Below, piece by piece: positions 43,558-56,265 of a stretch of 64,000 nt of DNA. Below the pieces are notes generated by a model that saw nothing but the letters and a program-made list of their open reading frames with translations, ran no database searches and was not told where the DNA came from. The translations under genes and the position numbers were made by a program. This stretch comes from Boswellia sacra (Eukaryota > Streptophyta > Magnoliopsida > Sapindales > Burseraceae): NCBI GenBank assembly GCA_013180625.2, contig SNVD02000403.1:1-64000 (forward strand). The letters run 5' to 3'. How positions within the stretch are numbered: position 1 is the stretch's first letter; every line of letters starts with the position of its first letter.

Positions 43558-44394
43558 AATTTTGATGGGAAGTTCCGTTGCAACCAGATCAGTCATGTAA
43601 GAAGCACGAGAGATTTGGGGCTTTGCATTCACCTTATCAAAGAAGAGATATCAAGATCAAGTTTTTGTTAAGAAGATAAAAAGCTTTCTGGTATCCTAAA
43701 AACAAGGACGATGAGGAAACGCAAACCTCAGGGATCCATATGGGAAGGGATATTACACATCAAATTTTCTTTCAATGTAGGGCTCCATAAAATAACTGCA
43801 TAGTTGATTCAATAATTTAAAAAAAAAAAAACTAATTGCAGGTATTTAACGTTTGAAACATTTTTTAAAATAGCAAAATTTTTTCCAGTAGCCTAAATCA
43901 TACCCAAGACAAAATTTGTCCATGTAGATAACTGCCAAGCTTCCTAGTAACCTTATCACCAGAAAAATAAAGACGAAACAGAGAGCCTAAGAACAAAATC
44001 ATACCTGAAACTCAAAAAGGTAACATAAGTGAAAATTGTTATGGTGATCCTTCTGATTCCTTCAGCGCAATACATCCTGATATTCTCTTTCTTGAGAGCC
44101 ACAAGGCCATAAAGTATCCAAAATGGTGGTGTTTGGTTTTCTTGTTGTATTTTTGTGTTCAGATTCTCCAATTATTAGATTTTACAAAACAATACACCCT
44201 TCTATACATATGAATTTTTAGGCATAAGATAACTTTTTTAACCTTTTAGTAGAAAAATCTACAGAGAATAAAGTAAGTTTGTGTCATACCTCAATTTTTT
44301 ACAATGATTCTTAAAGAAATTCGTGGAACTTGCTTCATTGCATCAAATGGCATATCAATATCAGGTTTTCCTAACGAGAACAAGTTTTTTCAAT
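43558..44394. repeat. duplicated NLR 3'-flank segment
   Basis: Parts resemble 45640-46010. For example CATAAAATAACTGCATAGTT corresponds to CATAAACGCTGCATAGCTTA, and CCATGTAGATA then CTTATCAC corresponds to CCATATAGATA then TTTATCAC. The end (44290-44385) resembles 30920-31020. The segment therefore belongs to the same duplicated flank as the DNA downstream of the NLR relics. No gene is seen. Confidence 0.55.
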
Positions 44395-44608
44395 GAGTAA
44401 TGCTATTCTTACAAACTACTTATACAAACTCACCTATACAAACTGACGTGGCATAATGTGATTTGATAAATAAATGCAGTGATTTGATAAATATATATTA
44501 ATAATAAATGACATTAATTAACATGGGTGATGTGGCGATCATATAGAGATGCCACATCATTTTGTATGTGTGAGTTTGTATAAATAGTTTGTATGAGTAG
44601 CACTACTC
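44395..44608. mobile_element. Mutator-like MITE, 214 bp, TSD TTTTTCAAT
   Basis: Both ends read GAGTA-TGCTA-TC-TACAAACT and continue as a long inverted repeat of about 65 bp. A perfect 9-bp duplication TTTTTCAAT lies at 44386-44394 and 44609-44617. The interior is AT-rich and non-coding. The 9-bp duplication and long TIRs are the mark of Mutator-like elements. Confidence 0.9.
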
Positions 44609-44675
44609 TTTTTCAATATCCTTATTAGAAGAATGGTAAAAAAAAAAAAAAAAAAAAAAAACCTTAAAGACTATA

Positions 44676-45631
44676 AGACTGTGTTTGAAAGCCGGGACTG
44701 GACTGGAATGGACTAAGATTATGACTGGGACTAGGACTAGACTGGGACTAAGAATTTATGACTGGACTATATATAATACCATCTTATGTTTGGTGCACTA
44801 TGGGATTGAACTATATTATCATATAATAATTTTTAATAAATTAATTTTAAAGCATAAATTTGTTTAATTTTTATGCAAATTTAATTTGAATAGAATTTAA
44901 TTTAATTATTTATAAAACGTTTTACAATATTATATTAATTTTATCGTATTATATTTATAATATTATAATTTCATTAAATTATTAATTGTATAATAACAAT
45001 TATTTTATTATTTATTCTAATTTTTTTTAAAAATAATATTATTTTAAATATAAAACAATTTAATTATTCTTATATTATTATTTTAATAAAACTATAATGT
45101 CTGTTTTCATTATATTATTATTTTATTTATCATTTAATATTTATACATAAAACTAATATATTTAATTATTAATATTTTTTAAAATATACATTAAGTTAAT
45201 TATGCCCTATATTATTATTTGAATAAAATTATAATGTCTTAATTTCATTAAATTATTATTTTATTTATCATTTAATATTTATATATAAAAATAATATTTT
45301 TAATCATATTTATTTTATCATTATTTATATTAATTGTAGTTATAAAGATTATTTATTTTTAAATGTAAATTATTTAATAGAATTATTAATAATAGAATTA
45401 GTTACTATATTTTAATATTTATTTAATAGTATTTAATTGTTTATTATTATTGTATTATTAACATAATTAATTTAAAAAGAAGAGGAAAAAAAAAGTGAAG
45501 CTGCTGTCCAGTTCCACCAAGACCTATGGTGGAGGTGGTCTCGAGAGTTCTGTAAATATGGGATTATAGGGAGAATGGAGACTAACTTTTGTCTCAGCCC
45601 ATTTTCCTTGAAAATGAACCAAACAGAGGCT
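44676..45631. mobile_element. probable PIF/Harbinger-like non-coding element, about 956 bp
   Basis: The left end AGACTGTGTTTGAAAGCC faces a right end that reads AGCCTCTGTTTGGTTCATTT on the other strand. Subterminal GGGACTGGACTGG-like words at the left and GGGATTATAGG..CTGTAAATA-type words at the right are typical of a widespread plant MITE family. The interior is extremely AT-rich. A 3-bp target duplication is not clear, so the superfamily is tentative. Confidence 0.45.
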
Positions 45632-46811
45632 CATGACAGATTTAAAAAAAATAATAATGCAATCCCCCATTTTATCGTGCTCCCAAACATGGGGTAAATG
45701 GATCTTACAGATTGAATTTACTTCAAATGGAGAAACTTCCCATAAACGCTGCATAGCTTATTCAACCGTAAAAGAAGCTAAATACATGTTCTTAACATTT
45801 GAAAACTCAAAATAAGTAATCGCTAAAGTTTTTTAAAAAATCCCAAATTTCATTCCCACCATTAATTGTTTAACTTGATTGATATAAAATGTCCATATAG
45901 ATATGAGTCGAGCTTCTCAAAAACTTTATCACTAGTAAAAGTAAAGATAAAGCAGAGAAGATAATAATTAACATATCAAAAAAATTACCAAGTAAGGACA
46001 AAAGACTATGCAAAGCCCCAGTGACTGCTTTAATATTTGACATAAATTCTCATAAAGAAATAGACGCATAAAATCGACATTTCAACCCACTTAATAAGTA
46101 ACTAGATTTAGTCGCAAGAGGAAAAAAAATGATTGATACTCGATCGGAAATATAAATTTAAAATTATAATACCGTATTATTAAGTAGATAGAAGATGTTA
46201 TGGTACTACAAATTACAACTAATTCAAAAAGAGAAGAGGATTCAAAACTGTTGCTTTTTCCAAACGATAACGTGATATATATAAAATTGGGTGTCAAAAG
46301 TTCTTTATCTATCCTAAGATTAAGAATGATTTAAAATAGAGGAGGAGAGATTACCTCTCGGTCAATGGCAATTTCTGCTTTTTGTGAGTTCAATCGTCGC
46401 CCCTTGCACATAATTCAAACCAATTCTGATGTTAGGAATGTGAGAGATCTTAGGCCAGTCATCTCCTGTCTCTTTGTTGTAACATTTTCTAGAAGACCAC
46501 AATCACATATATCCAATTTCTTCAGTGTTGTTGATTGAAGGAAAATGTTTGGCAGTGTATTCAATCCACGACCGAAATGAATTTGCAAAGAAACAAGAGA
46601 TGGCATGATCGGAATATTTGCCTCTCAATCCTTTGCAATCTCATAATTCCGCTCTTCCCAGTGCGTAAACACTACAGAGAGAGATCTTAAGTTGGGAAAG
46701 AAAATAAGCAATGATGATGTGCCATCACGTTGTATTCCCCATAACTGGCCATTACATACTCTTCCGTCAATGTCTACACTTACCAACTTTAGTGATTCAA
46801 GGGATTACAAT

Positions 46812-49800
46812 CACTAGAAGAAAAAAGGCCTACGGCAACGTGCAATGCACGTCGCGAAAAGGTTTCTGCAACGTGCGGGTGCGCGTTGCTGTTCTACTTG
46901 TTGCAAAAAGTCCCTGACTTTCCGCAACGTGCAATACACGTTGCAAAAATCATAGTCACTTGTTGCACTAAATGATTTAGCAACGTGCAATACACGTTGT
47001 CAAAGGTCTAAGACTTAGAAACCTTCCGCAACGAGCAATGCATGTTGTCAAATCGATTTTAGCAATGTGTAATGATGCACGTTGCCGTATATTTTTTTTC
47101 AAAATAATTACTTTCATAATAAAATTCTTTATTTGGATAATTTGTTTTATAATTATGATGAAATTCAATAGTACATATAAAATCAAAGTACAAATTTATA
47201 TTACCATAAATATCATTACAATACTAAAAATTCAAGGACTTGTTTCTTCGTAATAGTATTATAAATAACTTAGAATAAAGAAATAAATTGTACTACATAA
47301 TTAAGTTTTAGAAATAGCAAATATTTTACAACCAATTAGAATAGAGATGTCTTCCACAACCCTTTAGTACCCTCAACATCTTGAAGTAATTTGATAAATG
47401 AGTCTCTCAAGCAAACACCAAGTCCTACATAAAAAAAATCAATAAGTTAGATATATAAAACAAAATATTTACCAAGTTAATTTACAATTAAAAGATTATC
47501 ATAACAATCTATAAAATTTTGGTATACACCAAGTAACATATCAAAGGCTATGAAAACAAGACAATGAAAAAAAAATATCATACCAAGTACCATAGTCAGA
47601 AAAAATGAAAATTAGCCATTTAATAATGAACAAAAGATTACCAGCTAGCTAGCCTGTGACTGATAATAGAGGTGGTATAAAATCTGCACATAGGCTTTTT
47701 TAAGCTAGGGGATATATTAACATTAAAAACACAATCCATTCTAAAACACAAACATATATGAACAACCATGTACTTAGTTACCAAAGACAATTAAACACTA
47801 CAAGGACTTATTAACTAACCATTTGTGCACTGGTTCCCTCATTATTCGCCGTTTTGAATGTGCAAGCTTAGATTAAAAAGGAATCCTTGGCCTCGCTTCT
47901 CAAAATTCCTCCAATCAGTGCCAATCAACATCCTATTTATGATTAAATTACATGGAAATATATGAGCGTTGCTAATCATTATTTTACTGTTCATCTCAAT
48001 CAGCTATAAAATTAGTTAAAAAAGAAAAAGGTTAATACGAGGAGAACTAAAGTAAACCATCCATGAGAAATGAAAAAAAAAAAAAACACCAGAACAGCCC
48101 ATATCATTCATAGTTACAAAAACGAAGCACCCAAATCTTGTCAATCATATGCATAACCACCAACTAATTAAACAATCTTACATAACTATTTTGGAATTTT
48201 CACAAAGATAGAAAGAAAAAGTATGGCTAGGAAGCTAAGGGCAAACCAAACTTACATAACTACTTAATTTTGTTAGTGGGTGTGATACTATGCTTCAATT
48301 TGTCTTGACTTTTTTCAACTCCACTTAACACTGTTAATTCTTCAAAAGCACCAACCAGTTCTAATTAAACCCATAATGCAAATATACAGTCTCTCATCAT
48401 ATGACCTTTGTTCCAAAAACAGATTTCCAAATAAATGCATTCAAAGAAATAATGAGAATGTTTTATCAAAAATAGATTTCCATGCAAATCTCTTTGTTCG
48501 AATTCAAAATTAAAATAATGAGTCTAAAGCCACTTCATACAACTGATACATCCAAAGAAATGTTGACTTTATATACATGCAACCATTTCTTTATACTAAT
48601 CATTAATTTCTTCAAAATTATTGCCATGATCGCCAACTGTTCATTATTGCATAAGTTTGAATTTGACATTAATCTCCATAATTTGCTGATTAGATAAAAT
48701 AAACCATATCATATCTTTAGCTATGCCGATTTGTTAATTCCCTAATTTCATAGATATAGAATCTTAAATCAACTCCCTGATTAACCTATCAGGCAGCTAA
48801 TGCCTCAATAGCTACTGGTTAAAATAAGCTTCAGCTATATCCAAGAAACAATATATGCCTTTGCAAACCCCAGAATCACGTAGCATTGTCACCAAAGTGA
48901 CTTATTTCACGAAGTAATGAAGTTTATGGTATCAAAAAAGAAAAAAAATGCTTTCATATCAAGCAAATTTGCGTTATAAATCTCAGTGGCTCCTTTAGAT
49001 GCCCAAGTAAAAAAAAATAAAAAAGGGAATTATGAGAATAAAAACAAAGAAACATTTACAAGGAGAGGTATCCTTCTATGATGAAAACAAACATCAGATG
49101 CGAGGAAAGTATCACTAATGGGATAGGTAACTAAGACAACTGCCTCGCGTAGGATTCAACCACGCCAAATATATGCAATAATCACCCCAAAAGTGCTTCT
49201 AGAATAGATCAGTTCCCATCTTCTTACTTGAGCTACAACACAAAAAATACCCAACTCAAAATCAATGTATTGAACCATAAAATCCCCAAGTCGTACACTC
49301 ACAAAAAATTCCCAATTCAAAATTAATTTATCGATCAAACTATAAAATCCCCAAATAGTAAACCCAAACTAAACTTTCACTTACTTCATTATAAGAAGAC
49401 GAGTTTGCTTACCAATTAATTACTTGAGTGAAAAGATGAAGAGCATCCCAAGGATTAGTTCTTCAATCGTTACCCAAAAAAAGAAATGCTATGAATAAGA
49501 ACATTATGTTAAACTCAGCGGTAAGAGAATCCTACTTACTGCGGAAGCAAAGAGAAGGGCTGTGTCATATGATCTTGCTACTGTAGGAACCATCGTTTGA
49601 CAAACAGTCTTAAGAATTTCCATGATAGAGATGAACTGTTTCATTTCCTCCAGGTGCGGTTGAGCTCGGCTTCTCGAGCCTAGGAACACATCAGGCGCCC
49701 CTCCATTTTGGCCAAGTAGTCACGCAAGCCCTTCGCGACCTAAGTGTGCTACTGTTCATGAGGGGTGAATAGGTTGGGTGACAAAGATCATTAGGAGGGT

Positions 49801-50640
49801 TGCTGCGTTTTAAGGGCTCTACCTAAGGAAATTTTGCTTATGTGCATGGAAAGGCTTCTGCATTTTAGGGGTTTTGTTACTCCCTTCATTCTAAACGGCA
49901 TCGTTTAGGTTATTAGTTGTTTGGAAAAGCACATCGTTGAGACACGTCATTTTTTGCCACTGTTGTTCTAATTTGAGTTTGTAATTTAATTTTTGAAATA
50001 AATTATAATAATTTACTATATTATTTCAAAATAAAATTTAATTTGAGATTTTTGATTCCTTAATTTTTATAAAATAGTTTAATAATGTCATATTCATCAC
50101 TTTGAAATTATAAAATAATTTTATTTATTTCATACAATTTCCACGTTTAAAATTTTATTTTTATATAATTAATATTTAAAAATTTATTATTTTCATATAG
50201 AAAATAATATTATCTTCTATTTAAATATTTTTGAAAATTATTTTAATTTTATAGTTAAATGTGAAATTATATTATTTAATTAATTTTTTATATTTTTTAT
50301 TTTATTTAAATTTAAAATACGAATTATTGTAATTTTTCATTACATTTCAAATTGAAAGTGATTTTACCATTTGTTTTTTTGATAATTCAATACGATTTTA
50401 AAATTAATAATATAAAAATTACATTTTCTTTATTTTAAAATTTTAATATTTTGTTTTAATTATAAAAAATAAACTCTTCAAGAAAAAAGAATTTTTGCAA
50501 CATGCATTATGTGCACGTTGCTAAATGCAACACTTTTTGCAACGTGCATTTAACGCATGTTGCGAAAAATGGCATTTCGCAACGTGTAGCTAGCATACGT
50601 TGCAAAAGCTTTGTTGCCATAGGCCTTTTTTCTTCTAATG
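46812..50640. mobile_element. non-autonomous CACTA (En/Spm) transposon, 3829 bp, TSD AAT
   Basis: The left end is CACTAGAAGAAAAAAGGCCT and the right end, on the other strand, is CATTAGAAGAAAAAAGGCCT; over 28 bp only two bases differ. AAT flanks both sides (46809-46811 and 50641-50643), the 3-bp duplication of CACTA elements. Subterminal repeats close to GCAACGTGCAATACACGTTG occur at least five times within 46835-47085 and three times within 50490-50615, the expected transposase-binding arrangement. No transposase is recognisable. One terminal C of the motif is mutated to T. It lies in the LRR region of NLR relic 2. Confidence 0.92.
47097..50480. other. interior of the CACTA element, no transposase, possible captured exon
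   Basis: The interior is mostly A/T-rich. Around 49500-49830 the composition is more balanced, and a minus-strand frame at 49689-49504 (EEMKQFISIMEILKTVCQ, then TVARSYDTALLFASA) ends at a plausible splice donor (GCAG before TAAGT). I do not recognise it; it may be a captured host exon or an untranslated part of the element's own gene. 49950-50480 is a nearly pure AT-rich tract. Confidence 0.35.
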
Positions 50641-50882
50641 AATTTTCCCCAATGAGATAGATGCTTACAGTTGCAACAAAACAAAAGATTTAATTTCCTC
50701 AAATTGGTTAATAAAGTTATCCAACTAACGGAAATAGTGCTCCCTCCGTAGGAATGTATCTTTAATTCCCCCAAATTTGGATGAGGCTGTACAGCATCAA
50801 GAAGTGTTTCATTCTCATTTTCTCTACACATCCACTCTCTAACCTCTCCAAAAAAATAATATTCTCCAAAATCTAAGCTTGA

Positions 50883-51649
50883 TGTCACGCCCTGCGCGAC
50901 ATGTGCACGGTTTTGTGCCAAACTTGCACCGAAGCACACCAAGGGAGGGGATTTCGGGGCAAGTGTTATGGTGATTTGGGACCCTTATGTTAAGAGGATT
51001 CTAATGGCGTGAAGAATAGGCGTGGTGTTCCAGAAGATTCTAAAAGGTTCCGCAACATTCCGGAACATTCTGGAAAGATCCGGAAGAATCCGGAAGTCAT
51101 GAAATGCATGCAGAAGGACCTAGAAGACTCTAGAAGGTTGTGGAAGAGCGCGGAAGACTACGAAAGGTTCTAGAAGATTGCAAGGCCTAGCCCATTCTAG
51201 AATTCTCTAGCAAAGCGAAGTTGCTAGAACCTCCCTTGTAAATATCCAAGATATTTTTACAATACCCCATGTATATATCTAGATACTTTTATAGAAAGAT
51301 CTAGAGAGTAAATAAAGGTCGTTGGATGTATTAAATCTTGGCCGTCCATTTAGGAGGTAGTTTACTATAAGTACCCCTCTAAGGTTCATTTGTAAAGCAT
51401 CCAAGCAAAGTTGTATTCAAGTCATTGTAAAAGAGTTCTTGTGTAATAAAAGCCTTCGTACTTAGCAACTCAAGTCTTCATCTTCCATCACTTCTCTTCT
51501 TGCCTAAAAGCTCTCTAGCTCTACGATCCAAGTCTCTCAAGCTTCTTCCTAAGTGAAGCAAGCCAACATCAAGGCTTACTTAGCAACTTTTGGGTTCAAG
51601 TTGTCTAAGTGCCATACGAGCGTGCTACGCAACCTACAAGCTCGTGACA
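50883..51649 (+). mobile_element. solo LTR of the gag-protease Ty3 family, 767 bp
   Basis: It begins TGTCACGCCCTGCG and ends GCTCGTGACA, like the LTRs at 12596 and 15317 but in plus orientation. Internal blocks such as GGTTTTGTGCCAA-CTTGCA and the pentamer-rich region correspond. The TATA box CTATAAG lies at 51365-51371. Flanking TTGA and TTAA are compatible with a damaged 4-bp duplication. The NLR reading (NLENILIL, then LDFGEYYFF) resumes on the other side. It is more diverged than the two LTRs of the complete copy, so it is the older insertion. Confidence 0.87.
51058..51095. promoter_or_regulatory. heat-shock-element-like array in the solo LTR
   Basis: Contiguous pentamers TTCcg GAAca TTCtg GAAag, then ATCcg GAAga ATCcg GAA, lie about 270 bp upstream of the TATA box. 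The position in the LTR matches the arrays at 13156 and 15876, although the bases between the modules differ. Confidence 0.72.
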
Positions 51650-53909
51650 TTAAGATGAGGATGTTTTCAAGATTCCTAAGTTCAAACAGTTTATTCTCCC
51701 TCATGAATGACAGTCTTCCCAACCCTCGTAGAGTCAACTCTGCAGAGAGATGGTTAAGGCTGGTCAATGATTTGAGAGTGCATCCTTTTCTATAATCATC
51801 ATCTCCACTCACAACGAATTCACTTAATGTCCGAAGACATGTTAATCTCTCAATTCCTATTGGTATGTATTGTAGTGACTTAATCCACTTATTTAGTAAA
51901 TGCCTCAAGTTTATCAGCTTTCCCATTCCTTGAGGCAATTCCTCTAGTTCACGACCATAAATAATGTCTAAAGTTTGTAAATGGTGTAAGTCACAAAGTT
52001 TCAGGTAGTTTTTTAAAACCTTGTCCTGACAAACTAAAGGTACCTTAAATGCACCAATTTTCCAATCTCAATTGGAATCTCTCTAACATGCCAAGAATGG
52101 ACATCAATATTAATTAGATCTGCTGCCATATGTAACACCCTTAAATATGTCAATGTGTCAAACAACTTTTTTAGTATTGTAATATCTACTGAATCCCTAT
52201 GTTTAACATCTACCGGGAGACTGCGCAACTTTTTGAAATAAAAGATAGAGTTGACATATCCAATTTCAGAAACATTATTTACTATAGAATGATGAACATT
52301 TTCTTTTCGTAATGGATCTGTAAATGGCTCCTTGCCATCATAGATTTCCATTGTAAAACATTCATCCTTACTAAGAAATTGAGCAAAATCATGAATTACA
52401 TCATTTTTCTTACATGATATTATATTATCATCTTCATCCTTAGATAACTCTTGAAAGAAAGATCGAGTTGCTAAGTGATTAAAATACTCCTCACCAATGT
52501 TCTCGATCTCCTGATTTTGATCTAGCCCAAGATAACCTTGAGCCATCCATAATTTAATCAACAGATCTTTTTCAATTATATTATCTTTTCGAAAGATAGA
52601 GCAATATAAGAAACATCGTTTTATTATGAAAGGGAAATCATTATAACTCAACGACAAAGAATTGAAAATATCTTTTTCAAACTCTTCTAATTCCCATGTT
52701 TCACTATCTAGAATTTGTCGCCATTCTCTATTTTTTTTTGAAGCGCAAAAGACTTCCAATGGTCTTTGCAGCAAGAGGCAAGCTCTTGCACTTGCCAACT
52801 ATTTTCCTACCAATATCTTCTAATTTTTTGCACTCCTTGTCTGACCTACCAAAATATGCTATTTGTGCGAATAATAACCAACAATGTTCTTCACTCAACT
52901 CTTTAATGGGGATAATTTCATTTGAATACATCATATGAGCAACATTCACTTTTCAAGCAGTAATCAAAATTCTACTTCCATGAGCAGCCCTCTTTAGACA
53001 AAGTTCAAATGATTTCCATTTTTTGTAATCATATGTCCACATATCATCAAAAACAATAAGAATTTTCTTATCTGTGATGGATTATAGATGCAACGGATAA
53101 GAGCTCCTGAATTAGAAGCACTAAAAACTCTCAAACCATCGATAATTGATTTAGCAATCCTAAACTCATCAAAAAGGTTCGAGACAGAAACCCAAATTGC
53201 TTTATCAAAATTATTTTTGACATTATTGTATGCAATTTGAGCAAGGGTTGTTTTTCCGATGCCACCAATGCCACAATTGAGATAATATCGAGATGTGCGT
53301 TCTTATCGCTGCTCTTACACAATAACTTGTTTAATAGAATACTCTTTTCATTATCTCTACCGAACATCTCAGACTCATCAATTAAGGAGGTAGTACGTAC
53401 TCTCTGATGATCTATTGTTTCAATACTCCTATTCACATTAAGATTATACATATTTTTTTCTCTTTTAATATCATCTAGTTTTTCATTAACTTCTTTTATC
53501 TTGTGGGCAATGTTGCGACATAAAGCAACTTCTTTGACACCAAAACAATGGCAAGGAAAGAAAAAACATACCTTCTTCTGCGGAAAAAGAGCAGCATTTC
53601 ATTAGCTCCCTCCATCCTTAGTTTCATCATTGCAGTATCCCATCTATTCAACACATCTTCTATGACATAGGATATGTATTTTAGCTGATCTAACCAAAGT
53701 CTCGCAGCTCTGCCCTTCACAGGTTTTTCGTCTGCATCAAGGAGAACAGCTTGAATAAGTCGAAGATTTCTCGTCAGTTTTTCTACTTCATTGCCAACCC
53801 CTGCCACTGGCCTCATCTCTTCTTGAATCTCTTCAATAGTGAAGGAAGTGAGCTGCTGCAGGAGAGCAGAAACTAGCTTCATGAACCATTTGCCGGAGTC
53901 AGATGGCAA

Positions 53910-56265
53910 AGTAAATGAACAGAGAATTCGCGACTTGACTAAGAGAAGAAATTGAGATGTTAATGCTTTGGTAGAAAAAGTAATAAAAACGAGAAAGAAA
54001 TAGAAATAGAGATCTTAAATGCGCTGGCAGACAAAGTAAAACCAAAAAAAAAAAAAAAAAAGGGCGAGAACGAAATTGAGATCTTAGTTACGTGCTTTGT
54101 TTGGTTTCGTTTGGTTTCTTACATACCGCGTGAAGTCCACGAAACGGTCAATAACTTGTCCACGAAAGAATCAAAAATTGGAAGATTTGGTCATAAGTTT
54201 TCAAAATTAGTTTCCAAAAATAAAAATAGATCTTAAAAGCATAATAGGGTCCAGCATTTCAAATTTTACTTTCTGAAAAAATCAATTTTCTCATTGGATT
54301 TCTTTCTGATAGCTTTCTCCCAGGCTAGGAAATTCGATGAGTCATCGTAGGGGATTCTTCCTTTTACTTCAAGCCCACCCTCTAAATCGAGATTGGAATA
54401 TTGCGTCGATTGAGATGCAGTTTTAATATATCAAATGCAAAGATTATCTTTCTAAACTAACATAAACCCAAAAAAATTAATTATGTCAAGGATATGACCT
54501 TACTCGAATAGGATATATATTACAAATAACTATGAAGCAAATTTTAATATTAACAAAACCCTCACGTTTTATATAATATTATCCATACCCTACTAATATC
54601 AAATTCTGTTAAATTAGTCTTGTGATGAATTAAAAATATATATAATAACTATTATACTCCCCAATCATACTATTATTCATTATTTAAATATTTTATAATT
54701 AAGTTAGTGTTTAAATTAAAGAGTTATAAAATTTTTACTGATAACTTTATACTAAAAAATAACAAATATAAAATTTCTAAACAAAGCAAATTATAAAACT
54801 CCAAAGATACATAATAAAAGTCAAATTAAAAATAAATAAGTTAAAAATAAACAAGAGAGGATGAATTCAAATAATAAAAATAAAATAAACGGATTAAAAT
54901 ATAGTATTTTAATGCTAAAAAATTAAATAAAATTAATTAAACTTACTAAAAGAAACTTTTTTATAATTCAAATAAACAAAATATAATAAATTATAATAAC
55001 CCTCCAAAATAAAATGCCGAAACCTTAAAACAAAACTTTTTAATGTTAATCTAAGACACCAATCAACCTTACTCAAACAATTAAATTCACAGAGAAGTAG
55101 TATGCTTTGAAAGTGTAGCAAGTAGTTGATGTATTTATTTTATGTATTTTATTGTTTATGATTTTTTATTAAATTTTTATACGATTATTTTATTTATTAA
55201 AAAAATAATATAATATTTCTTAAGCAAATGACTTAAGTTATTTTTTGACTCTTTAGATGTTAAATTTAAGTGAAATTAGTTGATGATACAGTAGATAATA
55301 TTATATAAAAAAACTAAGATTATTTATAATATTAGACCTTAAGTTTGAGTCATTTATAATATTTTTTCCGCCACTCGAGTACATAAACCATTTCGAACAT
55401 TTTGACGGTGACATTGTCGCGGGACAAGCCGAATTGTGGATGCCCAAAGGCCAGAGATAGCTGAACTCTGATGGCCTTCTCTTTTTACTTGGTTAGTTAG
55501 TTTAAATATTACACTTTATGATATAAATATTGAATATTAATATATTTATTATTTTTGGTATTATGATGTTGAATATATTTTAATTAAATTAATTACAATA
55601 TCTTATTATACAATATTAAAAATCACATCTATTTCAATATTTCTGTTTAAAATCGCATTTTGGAAATCAAATTTAATAAGGACATATTCAATAACCTTTA
55701 AACAACACAATAATTTGAAAAAAAAAAAAAAACAATTTTACCAAACCACTAAGACTTTCTTACAACAGAGCAATCTCAAGCAAAACCTTTACCACGCCAT
55801 TAAGACTTATGTCTATTTTCATTTGGCGATCTGAAAATAATTGATAACTAAGAAAAGCATATCCTTACATAATAAAGAAAATTTAAAAATAGAAGTTGGA
55901 TTATGTAAGAGACTAATAATCCGTTAAGAAGGAAGTCGAAGAGGTTGTGCAACAGCAACTAACAAATATTTAGAAGATTTTAAGTTACTACCATGTGCTT
56001 TCGATGTATACAATTTTTTCATAAAAGTTTATCAACCCTTTAAATGTTACATTTCTCTAACAAATTTCAAGACACGTATAAAGAAGAAAAATAGAACAGA
56101 AAAAATCGCTTTCTCAGCTTTACGCACAAAAACGCATAAGCGGATAGCCTACTTGCTAGGTTAATTAAAAATCTGTAGCAACAATAAAAATTCATTGCAT
56201 TGGGTTAAATATGTAGCCAAAAAGGAGCACGAATTCCAAAGGAGGCATATGCATATATCAACTCA
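53910..56265. other. intergenic region between NLR relic 2 and the DAK gene
   Basis: It holds the 5' flank of NLR relic 2 (minus) and the 3' flank of DAK. It is AT-rich, with an A-run at about 54042-54061. I see no gene or element with clear ends. Confidence 0.5.

Larger units (their letters stand above)
46362..53909 (-). pseudogene. CC-NB-ARC-LRR (NLR) resistance gene relic 2
   Basis: The gene runs minus from 53909 to a stop at 46362. The Rx-type coiled coil (53909-53500) has FTIEEIQEEMRPVAGVGNEV and WLDQLKYISYVIEDVLNRW (EDVID-like). In the NB-ARC the P-loop GIGGIGKTT is intact but lies in a shifted frame after a lost G near 53285. Further marks are WELEEFEKDIFNSL, LYCSIFRKDN and IKLWMAQGYLGL (52798-52034). 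The MHD region reads KKNDVIHDF, so MH is replaced. LRRs follow at 51938-51650, 50882-50644 and 46811-46362, ending DWPKISHIPNIRI. Several frameshifts, a solo LTR (50883-51649) and a CACTA element (46812-50640) inactivate it. It is the most complete NLR of the window and serves as the empty-site reference for relic 1. Confidence 0.88.
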
